IMG/VR virus record: IMGVR_UViG_3300043543_000393
Span: 1-27,566 of that record
Source of the DNA: a virus
Length of the DNA stretch: 27,566 bases
Strand: one strand, 5' to 3'
Under the pieces are notes generated by a model. It worked only from the letters and a program-made list of their open reading frames with translations, did no database searches and had not been told where the DNA came from. Both the position numbers and the translations under genes were made by a program. Positions 1 to 7,975 of the stretch are shown here, one piece after another (position 1 is the stretch's first letter; the number at the start of each line of letters is the position of its first letter).

Positions 1-160
1 CGCGCGCATACGAGCCGCCGGAGACCTCGGTGCCGCCGCCGGCGTCGGTAGGCGCGGCGGTGAACAGCGCCACATAGATGGTGGGCAGCGACCCGATGGA
101 GGTCTTGCCGGTGGTGTGATCGAGCACCTTGCGCGACCAGTAGTCGGACATGCCAGACAT
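1..160 (-). CDS. Phage tail-fibre/tail-associated structural protein, N-terminal part (cut by window edge)
   Basis: Only the first 53 codons lie in the window; the gene continues off the left end. The protein starts MSGMSDYWSRKVLDH and contains the stretch YVALFTAAPTDAGGGTEVSG, which is typical of a small family annotated as phage tail-fibre-like structural proteins, where a LALFT-AxPTDAG-type segment lies near the N-terminus. The start at 160 has a very good ribosome binding site, AGGAGGGATAG directly before ATG. An in-frame ATG three codons further in is a weaker alternative. It is the next gene after the glycosyltransferase on the same strand, so tail genes probably continue to the left. 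Confidence 0.6.
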   Translation of the reverse strand, partial: MSGMSDYWSRKVLDHTTGKTSIGSLPTIYVALFTAAPTDAGGGTEVSGGSYAR

Positions 161-187
161 CTATCCCTCCTATGGCTGATTTACGAT

Positions 188-215
188 GCGCGCCGCGGGT
201 TAGCCCGCGGCGCGC
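188..215 (-). terminator. Perfect 12-bp hairpin between glycosyltransferase and tail gene
   Basis: Positions 188-199 and 204-215 are perfect complements (GCGCGCCGCGGG and CCCGCGGCGCGC) around a 4-nt loop. It lies just past the stop codon of the glycosyltransferase gene. On the minus strand no T-run follows, so it may be an attenuator, an RNA-processing or RNA-stabilising hairpin, or a Rho-dependent stop rather than a classical intrinsic terminator. Confidence 0.5.
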
Positions 216-225
216 CAGAGACCGC

Positions 226-1263
226 TTAATCGTTGGCGACGAGACGCACCGCCAAGCGCGGGCGCTTGTTGACGGGCAGGATGGAGGCCTCGGTCTTGAT
301 GTCGATGACGCTGCCGTCGGGGCGCGCGATCTGTCGCGCGTAGATCGGCAGGCCCACGGTGTTGACGGTCTCGATCAGGTTCGCCGGCGCCCCGTAGGTC
401 ACAAAGGTGTCCATGGTGCCGAGCGTGAAGGCGGCGCCGGCGGAAAACGTGCGGCGGTCCTCATAGCCGCCGAAAACGCAGACGCTCGGCGTTCCCACCG
501 CCTGGGCCAGCGGAATTATCATGCCGGGCGCGGCGAAGATCAGCGCCGCGCGCCGGATGAGGCCGATCAACGTTTCGAGATCGAGTTCGCCGCGATGGAA
601 TTCCGCGTCGGCCCGTATCGGCTCGCCCACGATCCATTCCACATTCGGCACGAAATCGCCGATGCTGATCACGTGGTACCGATCACGGATCGAGCGGAAC
701 AATTGCGCGTAGGCGGCATGATCGGGATTGCGCAGCTCGCCGCTGTCCCATTCGCGCCGCACGTGCAATGGGCGATAAATGAGGATCGGCTTATCCGTGG
801 CGAATTGCGCGATCACCCGATCCGCCGCCGCAAGCCACGGCTCCGGCACGGGCAGGCGGAAATCGAGATCGTCGCGCGGCAACAGGCAGAAGCCGAGCAT
901 GGCGGCGGGGATGGAGCCCCATTCCCGCACGCCGTCGACCTGATACCAGACCGTTATCCGCGCCGCGTTGCGCGCGATCGGCCGGCGGCTGTAACAGGCC
1001 GCCTGCCGAAGCTGGTTCTTGTGCTGCGTGCGCAACCCGGTCTTGGCCGGGATCAGGTGCAGCCGATCGCAGGTCAGGTCGTGATAGAGCGACGGCCAGG
1101 GGGTTTCGAGCCAAATTTCCCGGCCTCGCTTCAGCAGCGCGCGCACGACGACGCGCTGATGCACGTTGTCGCCCAGGCCGCGCATGCCGACGAGATGAAC
1201 GGGGCGACCCGCGTCGAGCGGTCGGATCGCGCCACCGCGCAATTGCCGCAGGCGCAGCGACAC
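226..1263 (-). CDS. GT-B glycosyltransferase, family 9 (heptosyltransferase)-like
   Basis: 345 residues with the two-Rossmann layout of glycosyltransferase family 9 (ADP-heptose:LPS heptosyltransferase type). The N-terminal half has the signature LVGMRGLGDNVHQ (about residues 24-36), followed by a first domain ending in the strand/helix EIWLETPWPSLYHDL. The C-terminal half starts at KPILIYRP (about 185) and carries the donor-site-like block FAAPGMIIPLAQAVGTPSV (about 268-286). The predicted activity is transfer of a nucleotide-activated sugar; donor and acceptor cannot be read from the sequence. The start is a GTG without a clear ribosome binding site and is uncertain. The position is unusual: inside the head module, 15 bp after the DUF2190 gene and before tail genes. 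It could act on virion proteins or on host surface glycans. Confidence 0.75.
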   Translation of the reverse strand: MSLRLRQLRGGAIRPLDAGRPVHLVGMRGLGDNVHQRVVVRALLKRGREIWLETPWPSLYHDLTCDRLHLIPAKTGLRTQHKNQLRQAACYSRRPIARNAARITVWYQVDGVREWGSIPAAMLGFCLLPRDDLDFRLPVPEPWLAAADRVIAQFATDKPILIYRPLHVRREWDSGELRNPDHAAYAQLFRSIRDRYHVISIGDFVPNVEWIVGEPIRADAEFHRGELDLETLIGLIRRAALIFAAPGMIIPLAQAVGTPSVCVFGGYEDRRTFSAGAAFTLGTMDTFVTYGAPANLIETVNTVGLPIYARQIARPDGSVIDIKTEASILPVNKRPRLAVRLVAND

Positions 1264-1278
1264 GGCACGCTAGGATGC

Positions 1279-1593
1279 TCAGCCGAGGCGCACCAGGCCC
1301 GTGGTTGCCGTTTCCGCCGCATCGGCGACGGCGACGCCGATCAACGGCGTGTAGGTGTCGTCAGTGGTGCAGGCGGCGCCGTCGAAATAGATGAGGTCGC
1401 CCACCCCCCATTGCTGACCGGCAACCTTGGGCAACTCGAACACGCCCATGGTCTTGATCGGCACGGACTCGCCCGATGCAGCGGCGCCGACCGCCACGCC
1501 GATCAAATTGCCGATGCGCACAAGATCGCCCGAGGCGATGGTTCCGGGCGCAGTCACGGTGATGACGTCGCCGGATTGCACGAAATTCTTCAT
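1279..1593 (-). CDS. DUF2190 family protein (probable capsid decoration/stabilisation protein)
   Basis: 104 residues, nearly all beta strand by appearance, beginning MKNFVQSGDVITVTAP with the repeated pattern GDLVRIG-N-IGVAV and ending in GVAVADAAETATTGLVRLG. This matches the DUF2190 family, small proteins regularly found beside the major capsid gene and thought to cover or stabilise the capsid surface. The ATG at 1593 is preceded by AGGAGAA at a suitable distance. It lies immediately downstream of the major capsid gene, separated by two hairpins, one with a T-run, suggesting its expression is set apart from the capsid gene. Confidence 0.8.
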   Translation of the reverse strand: MKNFVQSGDVITVTAPGTIASGDLVRIGNLIGVAVGAAASGESVPIKTMGVFELPKVAGQQWGVGDLIYFDGAACTTDDTYTPLIGVAVADAAETATTGLVRLG

Positions 1594-1618
1594 ATCGCAT
1601 TCTCCTGCGTTTCACGTG

Positions 1619-1650
1619 AAAAACACGGGCGGCGCATGCGGCGCCGCCCG
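1619..1650 (-). terminator. Intrinsic terminator downstream of major capsid gene
   Basis: Positions 1626-1635 and 1641-1650 form a perfect 10-bp GC stem (CGGGCGGCGC/GCGCCGCCCG) with a 5-nt loop. On the minus strand the stem is followed by TG and five T residues (complement of 1619-1623). It would end or reduce transcripts coming from the capsid gene before the DUF2190 gene. Confidence 0.7.
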
Positions 1651-1657
1651 CAAGGTG

Positions 1658-1686
1658 CGGAGCCACAGCGAGGCGGCGTGGCTCCG
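1658..1686 (-). other. Second hairpin in the capsid-DUF2190 gap
   Basis: Positions 1658-1666 and 1678-1686 pair perfectly over 9 bp (CGGAGCCAC/GTGGCTCCG) around an 11-nt loop. It sits between the capsid stop codon and the intrinsic terminator. No T-run follows it, so it may protect the 3' end of the capsid mRNA. Confidence 0.45.
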
Positions 1687-1701
1687 TGGGAGGTTTGGGT
1701 T

Positions 1702-3720
1702 TTAGTCTGCGCTGCGCAAGAGGCCGCGCCAATCGAGCGCCTTGGCGGCGAAGTCGTGCCGCACCTTGAACTCGACGCCATCCAACTCGAAACCGACGCG
1801 CTGATCGAGGAACGGCTCGGTCTGCCCTTCGAGCCGGGCGTATTCGATCGTATCGATTAGATTCGGATCGGCGGCGAGATACCAGGCGCTTGTGCCGAAC
1901 AGGCGCGGCTCCTCGATGATCTGCAAAGAGCCGGCGAACGGATTGACATCGTCCGGCTTCGCCGGAGTGGTCTGTGCCATGAGCTTGCGCGCCTCGATGG
2001 CGCGCGGCCCCGGCGGCACCAGGATGAAGCGCGGCCGTGCGGCGATATAGTCCTCGCCGCCCAAGTCCTTCTGCCCTGCCATTATCTCCCATGCCTCGGC
2101 AAGCGCCTGTTCGGTGACCTGGACAGAAGTGATAACGTTGCTGTGTTCAGCGCTGAACAGAGCGAACCCGTCCGCCATACCCGGATTCGACGTGAGCTCG
2201 GCATAGACCAGCGCCGATTCGAGATCGGCGGCGCGCTGGCCAGCGGTGGATAGCGCGCGGTCGAAGGCGCGCAGATCGTCGTTGACGATCGCCTGCCGCG
2301 TGAGCGCGACGATGCGGCCGAAGGTGGCGAGCTTGTAGGTCTCGCGCCCCTCGGCGATGGTGCCGTAGGAGAATTCGGCACCTTCCGCCACCGGCTTGAG
2401 CGTCGGGAAGTTGCCGACCTGCGTCGGATACATCGGCTTGAAGTCGGTCGCGGTAATGCCGCGCGTCCAGGCCTCGAACGTGCGCGGCGTGGAGGCATAG
2501 GCCTGCCGCAGCCGCTTGCCCGCCACCGCCGCCAAAATCAGCGGGAAATCCGACGTCGAGTGATATCCCGCCGCCCGCGTCGCCGTGTAGGCGACTTCGT
2601 TGGCGGTCATGCCGCGCGTGCGCGTGCCCGCCGTCTCAAGGCAGTCGCGCGCCACGTCGACGAGCGACATGCCGCGATACTCCTTGGCGCGGTCGGTGAG
2701 CTGGAACACCGTGGGCGCCGCGCGATGCAGGATCGCCTCGGCCAGCGCCTCGCGCCGCGTCACCGTGGCGTCGAGGCCGCCGGCCGGCATCGAAATTTGC
2801 GTGTGCCCGACGCCGCGCGAGTCCTGCTCTTCGAGCTTGCGCAGCACGGCATCGCGCGCCTGCGGCACGGAAACCCCGCGCGCCACCAGATCGTCGACGA
2901 ACGCCTCGTCCAGCTTGAAGCGTTTGCCGAGCGCCTGGATCGCGGCGATGCGCTCGCGCTCCTCGCGCCGCACCTCGTCGACGTTCGGCTGCGGCGCGGA
3001 AGCCATCGGCGTCGGCGCGGGCGCCGGTGCCGGAGGCGGAGCCGCATTCGGCGCGCTACCGCGCTTATCGAGCGTGTCGATCAAGTCGCCCTGTTCGCCG
3101 GCGACGGGCGTGTCATGCTTGGTCATCCTTGACCCATCAGGTTGCGCCGCCGGCTTGGCGGCAAGATCGTCGCCCCGGACCACGACGCATGGCGCGAGCG
3201 CCGCATCGCTGCGGATGTGCGCTCCCGGGTCCGCCGCGACGGGCACGGCGGAGATTTCCAACGGTTCCCAATCGACGGCGCGCCAGAGTTCCGGCTCGCC
3301 GTCGCGCTTCTCCACCTCGTACTTGTGCACTTGGTAGCCGACCGACACCTGGCGGATGATGCCATCCTGAATGTCACGGAAGATCGCCTCGGCGCGCTCG
3401 CTGAAGCGCACCGTGGCGACGCCCCTGCCGTCGACGATGCGCGCCGAGCCCGGCTCGACCACGCCGATGATGCCGTCGAGTTCGAAGGCGTTGTGCGCAT
3501 CGAGGAACGGCGCGCCGGAGTTCAGCCGCTCAAGGCGCACCGCGCCGGGCTCGACGACGAGTTCCTCGTCGACATCCTCGGCAAAAAACCGCCGGCGCCG
3601 CACGCGCGCGCCGGTGGTCCAGATCACCTCAACCGTGCGCTTCTCGGTATCGGCCGTTTCCGCGCGCAGGTCGACTTCGCGCGCGAGCCGCGGCAGCATC
3701 AGGTTCTTCTGCGTCGGCAT
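1702..3720 (-). CDS. Prohead protease / major capsid protein fusion
   Basis: 672 residues joining two head functions. Residues 1-170 are an HK97-type (U35-like) prohead protease: a His at about 76 in LDAHN, a Ser at about 126 in RQVSVGY, and the family block WEPLEISAVPVAADPGA (about 151-167). Residues about 220-245 form an Ala/Pro-rich linker and about 246-300 a charged helical scaffold-like region. Residues about 315-672 are the capsid protein, with typical blocks such as TRQAIVNDDLRAF and ILVPPGPRAIEARKLM. Single-chain protease-scaffold-capsid fusions are a known phage arrangement; the protease is expected to cut the chain during maturation. The start MPTQKNL at 3720 is preceded by AAGGAA; the longer open frame upstream is Arg/Ser-rich and unlike protein. 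The gene overlaps the portal 3' end by 92 bp. Confidence 0.9.
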   Translation of the reverse strand: MPTQKNLMLPRLAREVDLRAETADTEKRTVEVIWTTGARVRRRRFFAEDVDEELVVEPGAVRLERLNSGAPFLDAHNAFELDGIIGVVEPGSARIVDGRGVATVRFSERAEAIFRDIQDGIIRQVSVGYQVHKYEVEKRDGEPELWRAVDWEPLEISAVPVAADPGAHIRSDAALAPCVVVRGDDLAAKPAAQPDGSRMTKHDTPVAGEQGDLIDTLDKRGSAPNAAPPPAPAPAPTPMASAPQPNVDEVRREERERIAAIQALGKRFKLDEAFVDDLVARGVSVPQARDAVLRKLEEQDSRGVGHTQISMPAGGLDATVTRREALAEAILHRAAPTVFQLTDRAKEYRGMSLVDVARDCLETAGTRTRGMTANEVAYTATRAAGYHSTSDFPLILAAVAGKRLRQAYASTPRTFEAWTRGITATDFKPMYPTQVGNFPTLKPVAEGAEFSYGTIAEGRETYKLATFGRIVALTRQAIVNDDLRAFDRALSTAGQRAADLESALVYAELTSNPGMADGFALFSAEHSNVITSVQVTEQALAEAWEIMAGQKDLGGEDYIAARPRFILVPPGPRAIEARKLMAQTTPAKPDDVNPFAGSLQIIEEPRLFGTSAWYLAADPNLIDTIEYARLEGQTEPFLDQRVGFELDGVEFKVRHDFAAKALDWRGLLRSAD

Positions 3721-5227
3721 TTCCTTCGCTCGCTTTCTGCAATTGTCCCTGTTGCGACACCTTGCGCGGATCGCTGTCGAGCACGATGCCGAGCCGATCG
3801 AGCACGGCATTGGTCTCGGCGATCTCCGCAAGGATCGCATCCGGGTTGTAGCCGCGCGCGGCGATGGCCTGGCGCAGCGTCTTGGTGCCCATGCGGATTT
3901 CCATCAGGTCGGCGGCGGCGTCCTTCTGCGGGTCGACCGCCTCGAAGCCGCTCGGCTGCCAGGTGACGGCGGCCGCTGGCTCGGGCACGAGTCCGGCGGC
4001 CCAGGCGCTCTCGACGAACCAATCCCATACCGGCTGGCAGAACACCGGGATGACGAGCTGCCATTGCAACGCGCTGACCATGCGGCGGAATTCCACCAGC
4101 CCCGCGCGGATCGACGAATAGTTGACCTGGCTCAGATCGCCGGTGAGCAACTCATAGGGGATGCACCAGCCCGCGGCGATGATGTGCAGTTGCGCGCGCA
4201 GCCATTCGCTCACGCCGGCCACCGCCGCCGGCTGATTGAATTCGATGTCCTTGGCGCCGCGGGCATAGGCAATCAGGCCCGGCTCGAACTGCTCGACGAC
4301 CTTGCCGTCGGAATCGGTGACCGACGGGGCGATGCCCTGCTCGGCATCGTCGGCGGCGGTGACGATGCCGACCAGGCAAGCCTCGGTCTTCTTGCGGACC
4401 AATTCCGCATTGGTCCAGTCGTCGAGATCGCGCAGCGCGCGGATGACCGGCGCGCCCCACGGCACGCCGCGCTGCTGCACGCGGTCGCGCCGGAAGAGAT
4501 GCACCATGCTGTCCGCCGGCACGCGCGACGACGAACGGCTTGCCACAAGCGTCGCGCCGATATCGCCGGGATGATCGGCGAACAACCAATAGGCAACGCG
4601 GCGGCCGAGCGCGTCGTATTCGATGCCGCGCACGATGCGCCCGCCGTTGCCGCGCAGGCTATCGGTGCGCGATTCGTCGAGGTGATCGGCTTCCAGCGCC
4701 TGCAGTTGCAGCGGCACGATCAAGCCATCTTCCGCACGCCGCATGCGGCGGCGAATGAAACACTCGCCCGCTTCCACCATCTCGCGCACGGCGAGCGTGG
4801 TGAGCGCATGGAAATCCCCGCGCCCGTCGGCATCGCATTGCGCCGACCAGCGCGCCCATAATTCGTCGAGGCGCTTGTTCAGCGCCGCATCGCCGGTGGC
4901 GGCGTAGGGCGTGAACCCGTCGCCGACGATGTTGTTGACCCAGGACGCCACCGCCTTCGCTGCGTGCGGGTTGTTGCGCACGAGATCGCGCATGCGGTTG
5001 CGCAAGATCGCTCCGGCGGCGGCAATCTCGCTATCCGCCGATGTGCCGGGCGTGCGCCAGCCGTCGGTGCGGCGGCCCTGCGCGGCGCCGTCATAGGCGC
5101 GGCGCGAGAGGTTCGCGAACGCCAGCCGTCCGGCCAGGCGCTTTGCACCGTAGCGCGGCGCGATCCGGGCGATGGCGCGGTCGAGCAGCGTCGGCGCAAC
5201 CGATGAGGCAATGCCGGCCGATCTCAT
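3629..5227 (-). CDS. Portal protein, lambda family
   Basis: 532 residues, the usual length of lambda-type portals (Phage_portal_2 family). The diagnostic N-terminal block is RNRMRDLVRNNPHAAKAVA followed by the VGDGF motif (about residues 65-95). Further in are GECFIRRRMR and the central region with IPYELLTGDLSQVNYSSIR (about 355-373). Portals form the dodecameric ring at one capsid vertex through which DNA is packaged and to which the tail joins. Start and stop overlap both neighbours: ATGA with the gpW-like gene upstream and a 92-bp overlap with the capsid fusion downstream. The last 30 residues are low-complexity and may have been shaped by that overlap. Confidence 0.92.
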   Translation of the reverse strand: MRSAGIASSVAPTLLDRAIARIAPRYGAKRLAGRLAFANLSRRAYDGAAQGRRTDGWRTPGTSADSEIAAAGAILRNRMRDLVRNNPHAAKAVASWVNNIVGDGFTPYAATGDAALNKRLDELWARWSAQCDADGRGDFHALTTLAVREMVEAGECFIRRRMRRAEDGLIVPLQLQALEADHLDESRTDSLRGNGGRIVRGIEYDALGRRVAYWLFADHPGDIGATLVASRSSSRVPADSMVHLFRRDRVQQRGVPWGAPVIRALRDLDDWTNAELVRKKTEACLVGIVTAADDAEQGIAPSVTDSDGKVVEQFEPGLIAYARGAKDIEFNQPAAVAGVSEWLRAQLHIIAAGWCIPYELLTGDLSQVNYSSIRAGLVEFRRMVSALQWQLVIPVFCQPVWDWFVESAWAAGLVPEPAAAVTWQPSGFEAVDPQKDAAADLMEIRMGTKTLRQAIAARGYNPDAILAEIAETNAVLDRLGIVLDSDPRKVSQQGQLQKASEGNADAEEPDAAAARARSRPARGNGRYREAHG

Positions 5228-5433
5228 CGATCGCCCCGGCCGAATGCGGCATAGCCGGCGACCGGGCGCGGCCGCCCTTGCGCCGCGGCCATCGCCCCCT
5301 CGATGGTCTCGATCCGGCGTTTCAGATCGGCCTCCGAACCGTATTCGACGGTCTTGCCGTCATAGCTCACCCGCAGCGTGCCGCTCGCGTAGGCGCGGCG
5401 CAATGCATCGAGCTCGGACTGCGTCCATGCCAT
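5224..5433 (-). CDS. Head-tail joining protein, gpW-like
   Basis: 69 residues: MAWTQSELDALRRAYASGTL, then a beta hairpin (VSYDGKTVEYGSEADL) and a final helix. This fits the small phage head-tail joining proteins of the gpW type that plug the portal after packaging, and it is encoded as usual between large terminase and portal. The start at 5433 was chosen because it overlaps the terminase stop as TGATG and has AAGGG nine bases upstream. Two in-frame upstream ATG codons would add ten residues with no family likeness. It ends in an ATGA overlap with the portal, so terminase, gpW and portal are translationally coupled. Confidence 0.8.
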   Translation of the reverse strand: MAWTQSELDALRRAYASGTLRVSYDGKTVEYGSEADLKRRIETIEGAMAAAQGRPRPVAGYAAFGRGDR

Positions 5434-7448
5434 CAGAACCATCCCTTGCGGCCGCCAAGCCAATCGGATCGACGTTTTTCGCCCGGCGGCGTCGGCGGCC
5501 TGAGCTGCCCGGCGGGCGGCGCAGCCGGTTCATCGGCCGCATGCAATTGCAGCTCGAACGAGCGCCACTTCTCGTTCGACCAGCGGTCGATGCCGACCAG
5601 CCACGCCGCCGCGCGCGCATAGACGCGGCAATCGAGCGCCTCGTTGCGCTCGCGCATCTGTTGCCATTCCAGCTTGGCGAACCCGCGTTTGGTCTTCACC
5701 GTAACGAGTTGCTCGGCCACAAGCTGCTTGATCCATTCGGCGGTGACGCCGAGCGGAATGTGAATGTAGCCGTCCGGATAGACGGCGCCGGACTTGATCT
5801 CCTCGTCGGTCGGCCGATCGAGCCGCAGAAAGCGATAGGTTTCGGACTTGAACACCGCGACCGAAACGTTCCAAACTTTCGCGCCGCGCCGAAGTTTTTT
5901 TCCGCCCTCGCCCACATCGACATATGAGGGGCCGTCGACCGGCGTCGAGCGGTCGAAACCATGCGCGCCCTTGACGGCGATCGCCTGGCCGGCGCCGGTA
6001 CGGCGCACCCAGGCATAGACCTGCGACGTGGTGCGGCCGTCGCCGGAGTCGACCGCAAGCCGCGCCAGCCGCATGTGGGCGCCGTCCTCGTGCTTCCAGG
6101 TCTGGTCGAGCAGCTCTGTGAGCCGGCTCCACACCTCCTGCCGCGAAGTGTCGCCTTCTAACACGACATGATCGACGAGCCAGCTTTCCAAGCGCCGTCC
6201 CCAAGCCCACACATCGACCTCGATGCGGTCGTGCTGCACGTCGGCGCCGGCGGTCAGCACCAGGCCGCCGCGCGGCACCAGGCCTAATTTCCCCTCGCGC
6301 CGCTCATAGAGCCGCTGCCAATCCGGCGCCTCGCCGCGTTCCTGCCAGCTCTCGCCGAGCAGCGTGTTCTTTGCCGTCTTGATCGCGGCGTCGTTGCCCT
6401 GCGCCGCCTCCCATTCGCGCGCGATCTGCGCCCACGACAGCCAGCCGACCGGCGAATAAAGGCCCGAGATGTGAAAGCCGATCACGTGCGGATCGCTGCT
6501 TTCCGCCGTCGCCCGCCATTCGCCGTTCGCGAGCATTTCCGTCTTGCAATGCTCGGGGATACCATGCTCGCAATGCTCGCAGATGTATTGCGCCGTTTCC
6601 GGCTTGCCCTTGTCCCAGCGCAGGCGCTCGAATTTCAGCCATTGCATCGCGCCGCAATGCGGGCACGGCACGAAGTAGCGCCGCTGATCGGAGGCCTCAT
6701 ATTCGCGCTCGATGCGCGAAAGCCCCTTGATCGTCGGCGTGCTCACGATGAAAATTTTCCGCCGATGACCGAACGTCCGCGTCCGCGCGATCGCGAGCGC
6801 AACCGGATCACCCTCGCCGTCGACGTCGCCCGGATAAGCGTCCACCTCGTCCAGGAATACCCAGCGCGCCGGCATCGAGCGCAAGCCGACGGCGCTGTTG
6901 GCGCCGGCGAGCACAAGCTGGCCGCCGGCGAAGCGCTTTGCGAACACCGTGTTGCCGGAATCGCGCGAGCGCGCCGGCATGATCAGCGCCCGCAGCTCCG
7001 GGCTTTCCTCGATCAGCGGCTCGATGCGCTGCTGCGAGAGCCGCTTCGCCAGATCGGTCGTCGGCTGCACCGCCAGGAACGGCCCCGGCGCCTGGTGGAT
7101 CACGTAGCCGATCCAGTTGTTGCCGGCTTCGGTCGCGCCGACCTGCGCCGCCTTCATGAACACGATCCGCCGCGCCGGATGCGACGGCGACAGCGCGTCC
7201 ATGATCGCCCGCATGTAGGGCGTGCGCTCGGTGCGGTAGCGGCCGGCCTCCGAGGCCGCGCGCGACGACAGAATGCGGTAGCGATCCGCCCATTGCGAGA
7301 CCGTCAGCGCCGGGTCGGGCGCAAGGCCCCGCGCCCAGGCACTAACAACGTCGGCCTCGCCGTCATAGCCTGCTCCGGACCCCGATCCGGGGGCTTTAGC
7401 GGAGCTCGACGCGGACGTCCGAGAGCGCGGCGAGGTGCTGTCGGACAT
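5433..7448 (-). CDS. Terminase large subunit, GpA family
   Basis: 671 residues, the packaging ATPase-nuclease. Visible elements: adenine/P-loop region with the deviant Walker A KAAQVGATE (about 99-107), Walker B VFLDE (197-201), coupling motif STPT (236-239), a zinc-binding pair CPHC (262-265) and CEHC (290-293) typical of GpA terminases, and a nuclease domain with acidic residues at ADVQHDRIEVD (D403) and LAVDSGDG (D467, D470). The protein cuts concatemers and pumps DNA through the portal. The N-terminal 30 residues are Ser/Gly-rich and overlap the small terminase gene by 53 bp. The C-terminal Pro-rich tail ends just where gpW begins. Confidence 0.95.
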   Translation of the reverse strand: MSDSTSPRSRTSASSSAKAPGSGSGAGYDGEADVVSAWARGLAPDPALTVSQWADRYRILSSRAASEAGRYRTERTPYMRAIMDALSPSHPARRIVFMKAAQVGATEAGNNWIGYVIHQAPGPFLAVQPTTDLAKRLSQQRIEPLIEESPELRALIMPARSRDSGNTVFAKRFAGGQLVLAGANSAVGLRSMPARWVFLDEVDAYPGDVDGEGDPVALAIARTRTFGHRRKIFIVSTPTIKGLSRIEREYEASDQRRYFVPCPHCGAMQWLKFERLRWDKGKPETAQYICEHCEHGIPEHCKTEMLANGEWRATAESSDPHVIGFHISGLYSPVGWLSWAQIAREWEAAQGNDAAIKTAKNTLLGESWQERGEAPDWQRLYERREGKLGLVPRGGLVLTAGADVQHDRIEVDVWAWGRRLESWLVDHVVLEGDTSRQEVWSRLTELLDQTWKHEDGAHMRLARLAVDSGDGRTTSQVYAWVRRTGAGQAIAVKGAHGFDRSTPVDGPSYVDVGEGGKKLRRGAKVWNVSVAVFKSETYRFLRLDRPTDEEIKSGAVYPDGYIHIPLGVTAEWIKQLVAEQLVTVKTKRGFAKLEWQQMRERNEALDCRVYARAAAWLVGIDRWSNEKWRSFELQLHAADEPAAPPAGQLRPPTPPGEKRRSDWLGGRKGWF

Positions 7449-7944
7449 ACGATTCCAAAACCGTTTCCATAGCGTGCGGATCGACGCGCAGTTCGGCCGC
7501 CATCAGCGCCGCCACGCGCGGCGGCCAGTTGAGCCATGAATCGCGCTCCTCGCGCGCCAGCCGGAACACGAGCGCGGTGGCGCGAGCCCGGTCGATGAGC
7601 TCGCCGCGGCGCTCCTGCAGCTTGAGCCGCGCCAGATGCGCCTTGGCGATCTCGTGCGCGGTACGCGCCTGCACGAAGGTGACGTTGCCGCCCGCAGGCA
7701 GACCCTGCTCTTTCAGCGTCTCGCGCACCGAACCGACCGCCGCTTCCGGCACCGGCTTGATCCGCGCTGGCTTGTCGGCCCGCTGGCGCTGTTTGCTCGG
7801 GTCGGTCATGGCGGCGCGCCGAATGTCGGAGGCGCGCGCGTCGATCGAGCCGTCGGGGAACAACACCAGCCTTCCGGCAGCACGCGCCTTCTGCACGGCA
7901 CCACGCGAGATGCCAGCATGGGCCGCATATTGCCGGTCACTCAT
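7396..7944 (-). CDS. Terminase small subunit-like DNA-binding protein
   Basis: Up to 182 residues from MSDRQYAAHAGISRGAVQ, an N-terminal helix-turn-helix of the Nu1/TerS type (about residues 1-22, followed by GRLVLFPDGSIDARASD). The middle is Lys/Arg-rich, then comes a long helical region with ARTAHEIAKAHLARLKLQE. Close relatives are often labelled 'elements of external origin' and stand directly before GpA-type terminases, as here, so a DNA-recognition role in packaging is inferred. The start is uncertain: ATG at 7944 has GAGGG too close for an ideal spacing, while ATG at 8004 would overlap the methyltransferase gene by 29 bp. Confidence 0.7.
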   Translation of the reverse strand: MSDRQYAAHAGISRGAVQKARAAGRLVLFPDGSIDARASDIRRAAMTDPSKQRQRADKPARIKPVPEAAVGSVRETLKEQGLPAGGNVTFVQARTAHEIAKAHLARLKLQERRGELIDRARATALVFRLAREERDSWLNWPPRVAALMAAELRVDPHAMETVLESYVRQHLAALSDVRVELR

Positions 7945-7975
7945 TCCCTCATCGGCGACATGAGGCGGCTCTGCC

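Noticed and set aside
172-1860. Long plus-strand open frame of 562 codons opposite the glycosyltransferase and DUF2190 genes
   Set aside because: It runs antisense to two clear genes and a terminator, is Arg/His/Ala-rich with no domain, and results from the high GC content.
3371-4861. 496-codon plus-strand frame opposite portal and capsid genes
   Set aside because: Antisense shadow of well-recognised structural genes; composition is not protein-like.
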